This document shows positions 9,975 through 20,493 of a DNA stretch of 64,000 bases, piece after piece. Within the stretch, counting starts at the first letter, position 1, and each line of letters begins with the position of its first letter. The translations under genes and the position numbers were made by a program. The stretch covers positions 2,125,452-2,189,451 of the forward strand of contig OZ007513.1 in the NCBI GenBank assembly GCA_963931865.1, read 5' to 3'. The notes beneath the pieces were generated by a model. That model did no database searches. It saw nothing but the letters and a program-made list of their open reading frames with translations, and was not told the origin of the DNA. The stretch is from Axinella damicornis (taxonomy: Eukaryota > Porifera > Demospongiae > Axinellida > Axinellidae).

Positions 9975-11387
9975 TTATTGTCTGACTCTATATGGAAGAG
10001 TTTGTTTGTGCAATTGTTCTGTTGCTAAGAGTGCTGGGTCATTTAGCCGTTTAAGAGCTTCTGTGATTGGTATGGGATCACGGGAAAGCCGCTTTTTGAT
10101 TGTATTCCTTCCATCAATGTACTCCCTGAGTAAACGTATATCTTCGAGGTAATCTTCATGTTCGTCCAGGCGTTCTTCGATATTCCTCTTAAGCTCACGG
10201 AGACTTTCTTGTGCGATACGAATCTCTTCAGTCAGTAATCTGATCTGATCTGAATACTTATTTTGCTTGGTGGTCTTCAGAGTGACATTGGCATACAGAC
10301 CCCGACAAAACTCGCCCGACACTTTCCCTTTTGCACCACCTGGGTACTTCTGTACAGAAAACTCGTCCCATTTAAGGCGACCATTGTCCCACTTGGTATG
10401 ATGAACGACAGGCCAATGCGTAGTAATCTCAAAGCTCTTGGACTGCCGCCTAAGGAGTTTCCAACTTTGCTCTAAAGACCATTCTTGTGCTGTAACAAGG
10501 TCTGTCGAGTCCAGCAGGTTTTTGGAGTCTTTCAAGCCGGTCAACTTCCGATCACATTCGGACTTACGTTTTTCGTCCCTTTCGATTCTGCTGAGGATCT
10601 TCTCTGCTTTCGAATTGGCTTGTTTCAGTCGCGAGTTGTAGCCGCCTATTTCACCATCCACGCGCTCAATTTCTTTGTCGTCGATTAGCTTCAGTCCATC
10701 AGTCTTAGCTACCTTTAGGTCCTTGAGGCGTAAAGGCTTCATCGTGGTTCGAATGAAATCCAGGATTGCCTTGCGGGTTCCCTCGCTCTGACTTCTCTCC
10801 TCTTCCATCATTGGCATGGAATCCATCTTGAACACTTGAGGGTCATAACACAAGTCGGCAACTTTACGAACCGCCTTCTGAGCATTAGTAACAATGGCGT
10901 CGACATCTATTCCTTGCAACTCACGCTGCTTTTCAGAGCGAGGGTCTGTCTGGTATTGGGTGAGAACGATGATCACATTTCCTTCAAACAGACTCGGTAA
11001 CATCTTCCTGTAGTATGCGACGGTAGCCTTGTACTGCGAATCGATTTTAGACTCGAATTTCACACATAATATGCACGACGCAATGGACTCGACCTTATTC
11101 AGAGTCCTCACCATGTCTATCATGTGTGAGAGATCTTGAGTTGCACTTTCGTTCAAGCCAGGAGTATCGATTATTTGTACGGCGCGCTTGCCCAATTGAT
11201 CTGGTGTGACTCGAGTAGAAACGCTTTGAGTCTCAGGCTTGTTGTCACGCGCAGTCCGAAATGTTTGCTCCTTAAAGATGTGACGATCCCTCGGATCAAG
11301 CAAGAAGTTTCCGAGGGTACTTTTTCCATTTCCAGTCGACCCAATAAGCAAAAGTGTCGTCGGAGTATCCTCATCGGTAGGATTCAT
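9975..11387 (-). CDS. AIG1/GIMAP-like GTPase with coiled coils
   Basis: A single-exon, 470-residue predicted GTPase. The ATG is the complement of 11385-11387. The P-loop GSTGNGKST is at residues 16-24, followed by LGNFLLD as in AIG1/IAN proteins. The G3 motif DTPGL starts at residue 74. At the G4 position the protein reads LTQYQTD (about 142-148), lacking a canonical [NT]KxD lysine, so base specificity may be altered. Residues ~225-290 and ~370-440 are charged heptad-like coiled coil. A ~90-residue insert between them contains WPVVHHTKWDNGRL and YPGGAKGKVSGEF. AIG1/GIMAP proteins are membrane-scaffold GTPases involved in immunity in vertebrates and plants; the role here is inferred only. It is closely related to the broken gene at 20494-23506, and the DNA just upstream is conserved with that gene. 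Confidence 0.85.
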   Translation of the reverse strand: MNPTDEDTPTTLLLIGSTGNGKSTLGNFLLDPRDRHIFKEQTFRTARDNKPETQSVSTRVTPDQLGKRAVQIIDTPGLNESATQDLSHMIDMVRTLNKVESIASCILCVKFESKIDSQYKATVAYYRKMLPSLFEGNVIIVLTQYQTDPRSEKQRELQGIDVDAIVTNAQKAVRKVADLCYDPQVFKMDSMPMMEEERSQSEGTRKAILDFIRTTMKPLRLKDLKVAKTDGLKLIDDKEIERVDGEIGGYNSRLKQANSKAEKILSRIERDEKRKSECDRKLTGLKDSKNLLDSTDLVTAQEWSLEQSWKLLRRQSKSFEITTHWPVVHHTKWDNGRLKWDEFSVQKYPGGAKGKVSGEFCRGLYANVTLKTTKQNKYSDQIRLLTEEIRIAQESLRELKRNIEERLDEHEDYLEDIRLLREYIDGRNTIKKRLSRDPIPITEALKRLNDPALLATEQLHKQTLPYRVRQ

Positions 11388-11399
11388 GTTACAGTGCAC

Positions 11400-11450
11400 C
11401 AGTTAGCTTTAGCAAGTGCATGCGTTCGGACCGAGATTGTGTCGCTTTAG
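11400..11450 (-). promoter_or_regulatory. Conserved upstream block of AIG1-like genes
   Basis: The plus-strand sequence GCGTTCGGACCGAGATTGTG at about 11425-11444 recurs at 23568-23587, upstream of the second AIG1-like gene in the same relative position. It includes the palindrome CGGACCG. It may be promoter or 5' UTR, or simply duplicated flank. Confidence 0.5.
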
Positions 11451-11760
11451 TGTCTTCCAGACACTAAAATACTCCTGCTGTCTCTAAAAATAGATACAGT
11501 TACGTAAGAACACCTCGGCTAGTGCAATGGGGCGGCCGCGCCGGTGGATTGGACTGGCCTCACCCAAAATTACCTTATTTAGTGCAGGACTGAGGCTAAA
11601 AATTATTCATTCGCTAAAGTTGCCTGCAAAGCCTGCTTTCGTGTCTTTCCTAGAGTCGGTAGAGGTCAAAAGTCACGTGCATGCGGTGTCATCATGCAAG
11701 CAGTATGGCTTACATTACTGATAAGATGATAAAGTCCAAGGAGGTAGTGTGCCATTCCAG

Positions 11761-11838
11761 TAGCCTCGTTCCCAGGCCCGCGCGCCGTTTCGGTACTGCA
11801 AGCGACGAAAAGCTGGGCGGGGCCTGGGAACGAGGCTA
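11761..11838. mobile_element. 78-bp TIR element with exact 9-bp TSD
   Basis: The termini TAGCCTCGTTCCCAGGCCC and GGGCCTGGGAACGAGGCTA (the right end has one extra G) are flanked by CCATTCCAG on both sides (11752-11760 and 11839-11847). The interior GCAAGCGACGAAAAGCTGGGC matches the 52533-52610 element. Confidence 0.93.
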
Positions 11839-11847
11839 CCATTCCAG

Positions 11848-13420
11848 CCATCACAATCCACATGCAATGCCCAGTAGCTATACACACAGGCTTCCTTTGC
11901 AATGTCAGAATGTGTCCTACATAATATTATATAACTATTCACCACAGCTCTGCATAGCTACTATAGCTAGCTAGCTAGCTATAAAATATTATTGTGACTC
12001 CGTTCTGAGGAAGGGATACCAGTTTCCAGCACATGTGGGAGGGTCTGGGAATAAGACTATGTTGAGAAATATTTCAAACACCTCGGAGATCAAATTCTCT
12101 CACGCTTCAAGGAGAAACTTAGAACCAGTTTTGGAGATGTTTATTATATGGAACATTTCAGATCTACTGCTTTTCTTGCAGTACTTTAAAATAATGGTCA
12201 CAAGTTAACCTTTGTGTGGCCACTGGAGTTGTAGGTTGATATGTTAGACTAGTTGAAGTTAACACTCCATAATACAGATAGTATAATAAAGTTAACAGTT
12301 ACTATTATATGTTTACATGCAAGCTTAGGGTAGGAAACTTAGGGTATTATATATTACACTGCAAACTCAAGAGCAGGGAAGAAAATTATTAAGTAGGAGT
12401 GGAACTCAGAACGTGTTACTGCATGTTTGTGCACACCATGCAGGGATGGAGCTCAGGGTACAGTGCTCACGAGATGAGAGGTAGAATTTAGTTCAAGCTA
12501 TGCGCTAGTGCTGATGAGGGTCGGAACCGTCACAGTACACTTCCTTTGTAATCATGCAGTGAGGGGTGGAACACAGTACAATTTTGTTATGCAGCTTGTG
12601 CAGATGAGGGGTGGAACACAGTACAATTTTGTTATGCAGCTTGTGCAGATGAGGGGTGGAACATAGCACCTGTTATGCAGCAATGTTGTTTTAGTTATCT
12701 AAAACTAGTTTTAGTTATAATTACTAGTATGTAGACGTCACATTGTTTAGTTTAGTATAATTACTCAACCTCAAAAGGGTTAGTAAACATGCTCTTTTGG
12801 TTTTTAAATTAGCAACCGCCTTTTTGGGGGTGATTTAAATTTTAGTTTAGTTGTAGTTTTAATTAACCCTTTAACCACCGAATTCTTCCCACCAAGACAA
12901 CACATTTTCATGCACACCACTTTCATAGATACTCCTCTCCCACAGCATTCGCTCCTCAGCGGCCAAACTTGGTGGGGCCCGCTCACATGGAGAGACCCCT
13001 CTGGCAATACCGTTAATGATATTCATGACCCTCCACAAGCCCAGCAATCGGAGGTCAAAGGTGGATGTCAGCCAGATTTTCGCCCAGCATTTCCCTAAAC
13101 TTGCATAGGCCAGATCTGACTGATGGCACACCTTACACCACCAATTTGCATGTTTTCTTGAGGCCCTGGGTGGCATCTATGAATATCATTAAAATCAAAC
13201 ATCCTCAGGCCAATGAATCTCATTAAAAAAATAAAAATAAAAATAAAAACGACCAGGAAGGCGTGCCGAAATCTGACCAAATTTTGGGGTTCGTCCCTCA
13301 AAATTGTCCCTAGGCCCTCTGAAGACTTGGTCTCTTTTCGGACTGACGAGAAGCCCTATGAGTGCATAGGGTCAAAATGACGTCTATAGACGTCAATGGG
13401 GCTTAAAGGCTTAACAGGCT
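11848..13420. other. Repeat-rich intergenic DNA
   Basis: No gene is recognised. Pieces at 12196-12240 and about 12415-12475 are inverted relative to 17255-17295 and 17145-17215. Two or three GATGAGGGGTGGAACACAGT satellite units at 12545-12670 are in the same orientation as the large array at 17440-19270. The rest, including 12740-13420, shows no feature I can name. Confidence 0.55.
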
Positions 13421-13687
13421 GAGACAGGGGTCTCTGTAAAAGCTGGACTCTGGACTGGACTGTGGACTGGACTGTGGACTGGACTGTGGACTAGACTGGA
13501 CTATGGACTGGACTGGACTATGGACTGGACTGGACTGACCAAAACAGCTGTATACAGACAGCAAACGTCACCAAAGCTATGAAGGGTCGTCTCCAGCCTG
13601 TCTCAAGCTGCTTCCTAGCCTGTTGCAACATCATCTCCTCGATTTCCGAGAGGTCAAAGGTCACGTGCATATTTAATGAGCTTCAGC
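13421..13687. repeat. Inverted repeat, left arm
   Basis: This arm is the reverse complement of 16781-17016. It includes a GGACTGGACTGT minisatellite (13440-13530) and a conserved ~160-bp block with AACAGCTGTATACAGACAGC and AGAGGTCAAAGGTCACGTGC. The arms are separated by about 3.1 kb holding two tandem arrays. Confidence 0.88.
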
Positions 13688-14103
13688 AAAAGTGGCTATG
13701 GCTGAGGGTTCTGTACCGGCTTTGAGCATCCATGACTTGTATCGACTGTTTCTTATGGAGGTCACCATGGCCAGAAATCAGTATAGCAGCTGAGGACATC
13801 CGGTTATGAAGAGTATCCAAACCATACACGGAAACCACATCGGTCACTATGTAAACCGTGAACTAATCACATTCCTTAGGAAAGCCACCTGGTGCATATT
13901 GTATCAACAGAGGTACCGCATCAAAAGAAAGGTAACTGCACGTGGATGCATTTGAGCGCGAAGGCTATTACAGAGATCAAGAAGCAAGCACTGCCAGCAA
14001 TGACAGGGATGCATACGGGCTGAGTTACGGTGAGTAGCTGTGTGTTTGATTATAATTTGTTAGTCTTATATTTTGTGTTGGGCTGTGTACACTGTATTAT
14101 AAT

Positions 14104-14425
14104 AGTCTGATCTGTGTCGGTCTTTGTGGTGTGCACACTGTCAGTCTGATCTGTGTCGGGCAGTTTGTGGTGTGCACACTGTCAGTCTGATCTGTGTCGG
14201 GCTTTGTGGTGTGCACACTGTCAGTCTGATCTGTGTCGGGCTTTGTGGTGTGCACACTGTCAGTCTGATCTGTGTCGGGCTTTGTGGTGTGCACACTGTC
14301 AGTCTGATCTGTGTCGGGCTTTGTGGTGTGCACACTGTCAGTCTGATCTGTGTCGGGCTTTGTGGTGTGCACGCTGTCAGTCTGATCTGTGTCGGGCTTT
14401 GTGGTGTGCATGCTGTCAGTCTGAC
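14104..14425 (+). repeat. 39-bp tandem repeat, ~8 units
   Basis: Units begin with CAGTCTGATCTGTGTCGGGC and include TTTGTGGTGTGCACACTGT. Starts are near 14104, 14142, 14183, 14222, 14261, 14300, 14339 and 14378, and a degenerate ninth merges into the next array. Because the unit is 39 bp, long open frames result automatically; I do not consider them genes. Confidence 0.95.
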
Positions 14426-14436
14426 CTGTGGATGTG

Positions 14437-15420
14437 CCATGTCACCTATCCGGCGACTTGCTGTGCGAGTCTTGCAGGTGTGGTGTGTGTTGTGCCATGT
14501 CACCTATCCGGCGACTTGCTGTGCGAGTCTTGCAGGTGTGGTGTGTGTTGTGCCATGTCACCTATCCGGCGACTTGCTGTGCGAGTCTTGCAGATGTGGT
14601 GTGTGTTGTGCCATGTCACCTATCCGGCGACTTGCTGTGCGAGTCTTGCAGGTGTGGTGTGTGTTGTGCCATGTCACCTATCCGGCGACTTGCTGTGCGA
14701 GTCTTGCAGGTGTGGTGTGTGTTGTGCCATGTCACCTATCCGGCGACTTGCTGTGCGAGTCTTGCAGGTGTGGTGTGTGTTGTGCCATGTCACCTATCCG
14801 GCGACTTGCTGTGCGAGTCTTGCAGGTGTGGTGTGTGTTGTGCCATGTCACCTATCCGGCGACTTGCTGTGCGAGTCTTGCAGGTGTGGTGTGTGTTGTG
14901 CCATGTCACCTATCCGGCGACTTGCTGTGCGAGTCTTGCAGGTGTGGTGTGTGTTGTGCCATGTCACCTATCCGGCGACTTGCTGTGCGAGTCTTGCAGG
15001 TGTGGTGTGTGTTGTGCCATGTCACCTATCCGGCGACTTGCTGTGCGAGTCTTGCAGGTGTGGTGTGTGTTGTGCCATGTCACCTATCCGGCGACTTGCT
15101 GTGCGAGTCTTGCAGGTGTGGTGTGTGTTGTGCCATGTCACCTATCCGGCGACTTGCTGTGCGAGTCTTGCAGGTGTGGTGTGTTTTGTGCCATGTCACC
15201 TATCCGGCGACTTGCTGTGCGAGTCTTGCAGGTGTGGTGTGTGTTGTACCATGTCACCTATCCGGCGACTTGCTGTGCGAGTCTTGCAGGTGTGGTGTGT
15301 GTTGTACCATGTCACCCATCCGGCGACTTGCTGTGCGAGTCTTGCAGGTGTGGTGTGTGTTGTACCATGTCACCCATCCGGCTGGCGACTTGCTGTGCGA
15401 GTCTTGCAGGTGTGGTGTGT
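14437..15420 (+). repeat. 58-bp tandem repeat, 17 units
   Basis: CCATGTCACCTATCCGGCGA begins units at exactly 58-bp steps from 14437 to 15365. Units are almost identical; variants occur mainly in the last four or five (TGTACC for TGTGCC, CACCCATCC, and a 4-bp insertion in the last). The unit has no stop in any plus-strand frame, which creates overlapping open frames up to 443 codons. Homogeneity points to recent amplification or gene-conversion-like turnover. Confidence 0.97.
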
Positions 15421-16780
15421 ACATGTACATTTATAGTCCCTTCCCATTCCTATAATATCCTTGGCCTTTAACTGGACAATTTATTGGCTTCCGTTGGCCA
15501 CCACTCATGCTTCGACAGTATGTGATGTCACACAATGCGATTGTGTGTCAAAGATGCTTTCACTCCTGGTATCTAATTTCAGCTGGGTAGAAAGTGTATA
15601 TGACACTTTTGTTTCCAATCTTCCATTATATAGTCATGGGAAAACACAGTCCTTCATCAAAAGGAAGAAGCAGAAAGCAAGGCGTAAACTGAAATGTCGA
15701 ACTCAGAGCAAATGAATACAAGAAGTGAAGGTTCCTCATCTTCATCAGATCTCCAGAACATGGAATGCCCGCCTAAAAGCGACGATGATGTACTTGGTCT
15801 TGAAATGCAGTGCATGTTTTGGATTGCATAATTCCACACACAGATACACACTTAGTACTTTCAGCAGTGAACATTGGATTCATGCATGATTCTCATTCTC
15901 AAAATTAATGATAGTGGAGGAAATACCGACTCTGGCTAGCCACAGTACATTTGGCATGATGAGATGCAAGACCATGCAGTGGCAGGAATGGACTAGCTAG
16001 CTTACAGGGCTTAGACTTGGTATATAGTTACACGTACCCGGGCTCAAAGATTACATCCTGCATCCGTGTAAACAGCCAAACCGCACGTGGCTTCTCAGAA
16101 TGTAGACGGAATGTAATTTAGAACTTAGCCGTTAAAATGTTACAAAGATGTAGGTACTTTGCTATGATTTTGCAAATTCTGTACCGCTAGCAACTGTGGA
16201 CAGGACACAAAAATATACACTTTAGAACATAAATTTTCGTTCTAGGGGGTTACAACTCAAAAATATTACAAAATACGCGAGCAGGAAGTCTCTAAATTTA
16301 CAAAATGTGTCAAAAATATTTTCGTTAGTATTGTTAAGTATTACATGTAAGTGTTGCAATAGAAACAGCATTTTGCAAATTCTGACGCGAAGGTCACAGC
16401 AGAGTATTTACATTGGTAGAGAGTAGACGCTCTTGGCCATCTTTCTGGGGGGTTACATCGGTGAAACAACGCTGCTAGCAGTCGCAGATGAGCTGCAAGT
16501 TCCGTCTTCCCATAGCCGTCCATACATTCACCGTCAGTGTGCGGAGTTGAGTATACGGAACCGTGTACGGAAAACCCGACTCCGTGTCCGCGAATTTCTG
16601 GCCATGCACACGTTTGTTGGAAAAGAACCATCGTCAAACTCTAATTGAGCTCCAGTTAGGATGCTCTGCCTGCTTGAAGGATTAGAAGAGCAGTTATTAC
16701 CAAACTCCAGCCTTTCGTGAAGTGTAGAACCAGAAGGAATATTCCCATGTTATCCATGACTGTAGTTTGAGCCCATTGTT
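15421..16780. other. Intergenic, no gene recognised
   Basis: Mostly AT-rich. Small open stretches (for example about 15461-15715) lack conserved motifs. Nothing convincing is seen. Confidence 0.45.
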
Positions 16781-17016
16781 GAAGCTCATTAAATATGCAC
16801 GTGACCTTTGACCTCTCGGAAATCGAGGAGATGATGTTGCAACAGGCTAGGAAGCAGCTTGAGACAGGCTGGAGACGACCCTTCATAGCTTTGGTGACGT
16901 TTGCTGTCTGTATACAGCTGTTTTGGTCAGTCCAGTCCAGTCCACAGTCCAGTCCAGTCCACAGTCCAGTCCACGGTCCAGTCCAGAGTCCAGCTTTTAC
17001 AGAGACCCCTGAGACA
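16781..17016. repeat. Inverted repeat, right arm
   Basis: Reverse complement of 13421-13687, with the same conserved core and a CAGTCCAGTCCA minisatellite (16928-16990). Further out, 17145-17295 is inverted relative to 12196-12475, so the pairing is discontinuous and the left side carries extra DNA. Confidence 0.88.
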
Positions 17017-17439
17017 GTCCTCATTTTAGTTTTAGTTTTAATTACTAAAGTGAAGTATGCCATACTGAAATGTTAGTTAACTAAAACATTGTTATGCAGT
17101 TTTGGCAGTATAACAAAATATTGTAGCTAGCTACTGACTTCCATGCATCTCTCATGTTGTGAGCACTGCATGTACACCCTGAGTTCCATCCTTGCATGCA
17201 TGCATGGTGTGCACTCCTAGCTAGCTACCTTGTAGAGGTGTAAACCAGCATGTTGATTAACCTACAACTCCAGTAGCCACACAAAGTTGAGTTGTAGGGT
17301 GATATAAGATTTTTACACAGTTACAAGAAGGGTACTGACCAAGACACTGCAAACTGAAGAGTATGGAAGAAAATTATTTTGTTGGAGCATAGATAATATC
17401 CAGTTCACATTAAGTGTTACATGTAACATGTAACTAGCA

Positions 17440-19270
17440 ATGTTATGCAGCTCTTGCGGATGAGGGGTGGAACACAGTAATATGTTATGCAGCTCTTGCA
17501 GATGAGGGGTGGAACACAGTACAATATTCATTTGCTATGCAGCTTGTGCAGTGAGGGGTGGAACACAGTACAATGTTATGCAGCTCTTGCAGATGAGGGG
17601 TGGAACACAGTACAATATTCATTTGCTATGCAGCTTGTGCAGTGAGGGGTGGAACACAGTACAATGTTATGCAGCTCTTGCGGATGAGGGGTGGAACACA
17701 GTACAATGTTATGCAACTCTTGCAGATGAGGGGTGGAACACAGTACAATATTCATTTGCTATGCAGCTTGTGCAGTGAGGGGTGGAACACAGTACAATGT
17801 TACGCAGCTCTTGCAGATGAGGGGTGGAACTCAGTACAATATTCATTTGCTATGAGCTTGTGCAGTGAGGGGTGGAACACAGTACAATGTTATGCAGCTC
17901 TTGCAGATGAGGGGTGGAACACAGTACAATATTCATTTGCTATGCAGCTTGTGCAGTGAGGGGTGGAACACAGTACAATGTTATGCAGCTCTTGCAGATG
18001 AGGGGTGGAACACAGTACAATATTCATTTGCTATGCAGCTTGTGCAGTGAGGGGTGGAACACAGTACAATGTTATGCAGCTCTTGCGGATGAGGGGTGGA
18101 ACACAGTACAATGTTATGCAACTCTTGCAGATGAGGGGTGGAACACAGTACAATATTCATTTGCTATGCAGCTTGTGCAGTGAGGGGTGGAACACAGTAC
18201 AATGTTACGCAGCTCTTGCAGATGAGGGGTGGAACACAGTACAATATTCATTTGCTATGCAGCTTGTGCAGTGAGGGGTGGAACACAGTACAATGTTATG
18301 CAGCTCTTGCGGATGAGGGGTGGAACACAGTACAATGTTATGCAACTCTTGCAGATGAGGGGTGGAACACAGTACAATATTCATTTGCTATGCAGCTTGT
18401 GCAGTGAGGGGTGGAACACAGTACAATGTTACGCAGCTCTTGCAGATGAGGGGTGGAACACAGTACAATATTCATTTGTTATGCAGCTCTTGCAGATGAG
18501 GGGTGGAACACAGTACAATATTCAATTGTTATGCAGCTTGTGCAGTGAGGGGTGGAACACAGTACAATGTTACGCAGCTCTTGCGGATGAGGGGTGGAAC
18601 ACAGTAATATGTTATGCAGCTCTTGCAGATGAGGGGTGGAACACAGTACAATATTAATTTGCTATGCAGCTTGTGCAGTGAGGGGTGGAACACGTACAGT
18701 ACAATGTTATGCAGCTCTTGCAGATGAGGGGTGGAACTCAGTACAATATTCATTTGCTATGAGCTTGTGCAGTGAGGGGTGGAACACAGTACAATGTTAT
18801 GCAGCTCTTGCGGATGAGGGGTGGAACACAGTACAATGTTATGCAGCTCTTGCAGATGAGGGGTGGAACACAGTACAATATTCATTTGCTATGCAGCTTG
18901 TGCAGTGAGGGGTGGAACACAGTACAATGTTACGCAGCTCTTGCAGATGAGGGGTGGAACACAGTACAATATTCATTTGTTATGCAGCTCTTGCAGATGA
19001 GGGGTGGAACACAGTACAATATTCAATTGTTATGCAGCTTGTGCAGTGAGGGGTGGAACACAGTACAATGTTATGCAGCTCTTGCAGATGAGGGGTGGAA
19101 CACAGTACAATATTCATTTGTTATGCAGCTCTTGCAGATGAGGGGTGGAACACAGTAGCTACAATGTTATGCAGCTCTTGCAGATGAGGGGTGGAACACA
19201 GTACAATATTCATTTGCTATGCAGTTTGTGCAGTGAGGGGTGGAACACAGTACAATATTCTTTTGTTATG
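17440..19270 (+). repeat. 1.8-kb satellite with 42/49-bp units and 224-bp higher-order repeat
   Basis: About 40 units share GAGGGGTGGAACACAGTACA. A 42-bp type contains ATGTTATGCAGCTCTTGC and a 49-bp type contains ATATTCATTTGCTATGCAGC. Pairs make a 91-bp unit, and 91+91+42 gives a 224-bp higher-order unit (17914 to 18138 and 18005 to 18229 are equivalent points). A few related units occur at 12545-12670. Short open frames in it are repeat artefacts. Confidence 0.95.
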
Positions 19271-19619
19271 CAGTATAAAATAGTACCGTAGTCGCGCGTT
19301 ATTAGGCGCATGCACACGCTCACAATCTGTAATCTGTAGTAGTAGGCGTGGTTTCCTGTGGAAGAAAAACCAAGGTGCGAAGAAATCGCACTCAAACCAC
19401 AAGACCTCCGGCTCCGTGGGGGCGCACGTGAAGAGCTGGGCACGAGACTAAACAATGACATTCCTCGAATAGGAAGTGCGCTTCAATTCGAATTATACAC
19501 CGTATGATCGATTAAATGGCAGATAAGATTGCAGCGCTTAACAGCGAGTATAGCTACTACCGTCACTCACCGTGCCCGGCACTGCCACTGGCGGCGGCCG
19601 CCGCCCGGCCCCGCCGCCG
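19271..19619. other. Intergenic with GC-rich patch
   Basis: No gene is seen. A GCC-rich patch lies at about 19585-19620, immediately before an AT-rich repeat. Confidence 0.5.
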
Positions 19620-20045
19620 GATGTTGTAATTGTAATTTGTAATCGATTACAATTGATTACATTTTCGAGTAATCGTAATTGTAATGGTAATTAGACATAC
19701 AAAACTCAATGTAATTGGTAATTGTAATTGATTTTGTTGTAATCAATTACAAATTACATTGCATGTAGTCTTGTAGATAGCATGCATGATCATACTGTGA
19801 AATTAGCAATTTTAGTGTGAAAATTAGTCCAAGTCAGTGAAGAGTGAACAGATACAACTTTGAAACTCGTTTTTCTTAAAGTTAATAAGGAACGTGTTTA
19901 GTTTACATTATAGTCTAGCTAGTATTTAAGCTCTCAGTAATTGACATGTAATTGTGTAATTGTAATCATTACATTTTAGAAAAACTTTTCAATTAGTAAT
20001 CGTAATTGTAACGATTACATTTTCAATGTAATCGTAACAACCAAG
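19620..20045. repeat. TAATTGTAAT-rich element with inverted ends
   Basis: Both ends carry dense GTAATTGTAAT / ATTACAATTAC motifs in opposing orientations (19623-19760 and 19945-20038) around a normal central region. This fits an old fold-back miniature element. Target-site duplications were not identified. Confidence 0.6.
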
Positions 20046-20493
20046 CGCAGCTAGGGTATTGGTACATCCATGCACCCTCATAGGAACCATAGGGTACATC
20101 AGCGTCTTCTCAATTCCCATACACTATAAAAACTATGGCACAAGTTAATATTAAACCATGAACTTTTATAAGGTGTATGCCTCATGCAGACTGCTACTTC
20201 AGGCTCCCCTTGGGCAACTGTTGTTATGCATGTCAATGATGTTGATTTTGCCAAAACAATACAGAATTATCATCACTACAAAAAATAATATTATTAACAT
20301 AATCTTTTAGTTAGTACCCATGGATGTTGTTACATGGTGCTATACAGAATAAGTATAATTGCACTCTTGCTCAGAATGCCACTCTAGCTGTAAAAACTGC
20401 ATGATTTAGTGAACATCACACTACCAGGTAGCGATATCTCTGGCAATTATAGGTGGTGAAGGTCACTGAGTTCTGCCACAGATACGCTACTAT
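20046..20493. other. Intergenic, no gene recognised
   Basis: AT-rich 3' flank of the AIG1-like pseudogene. I see no RNA gene or motif. Confidence 0.45.

Noticed and set aside
14124..15471. Long overlapping open frames (up to 443 codons), Cys-rich repeat protein
   Set aside because: All three plus-strand frames are open because the 58-bp and 39-bp units contain no stop codon; the same peptide appears cyclically in each frame. No start context, introns or homology support a gene.
17509..19158. Series of 60-140 codon open frames beginning MEHSTIFICYAAC or MRGGTQYN
   Set aside because: Products of satellite periodicity, repeated with each unit and ending within the next.
14104..19270. CRISPR-like array of regular repeats
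   Set aside because: Repeats are contiguous with no unique spacers, no cas genes are present, and the DNA is eukaryotic.
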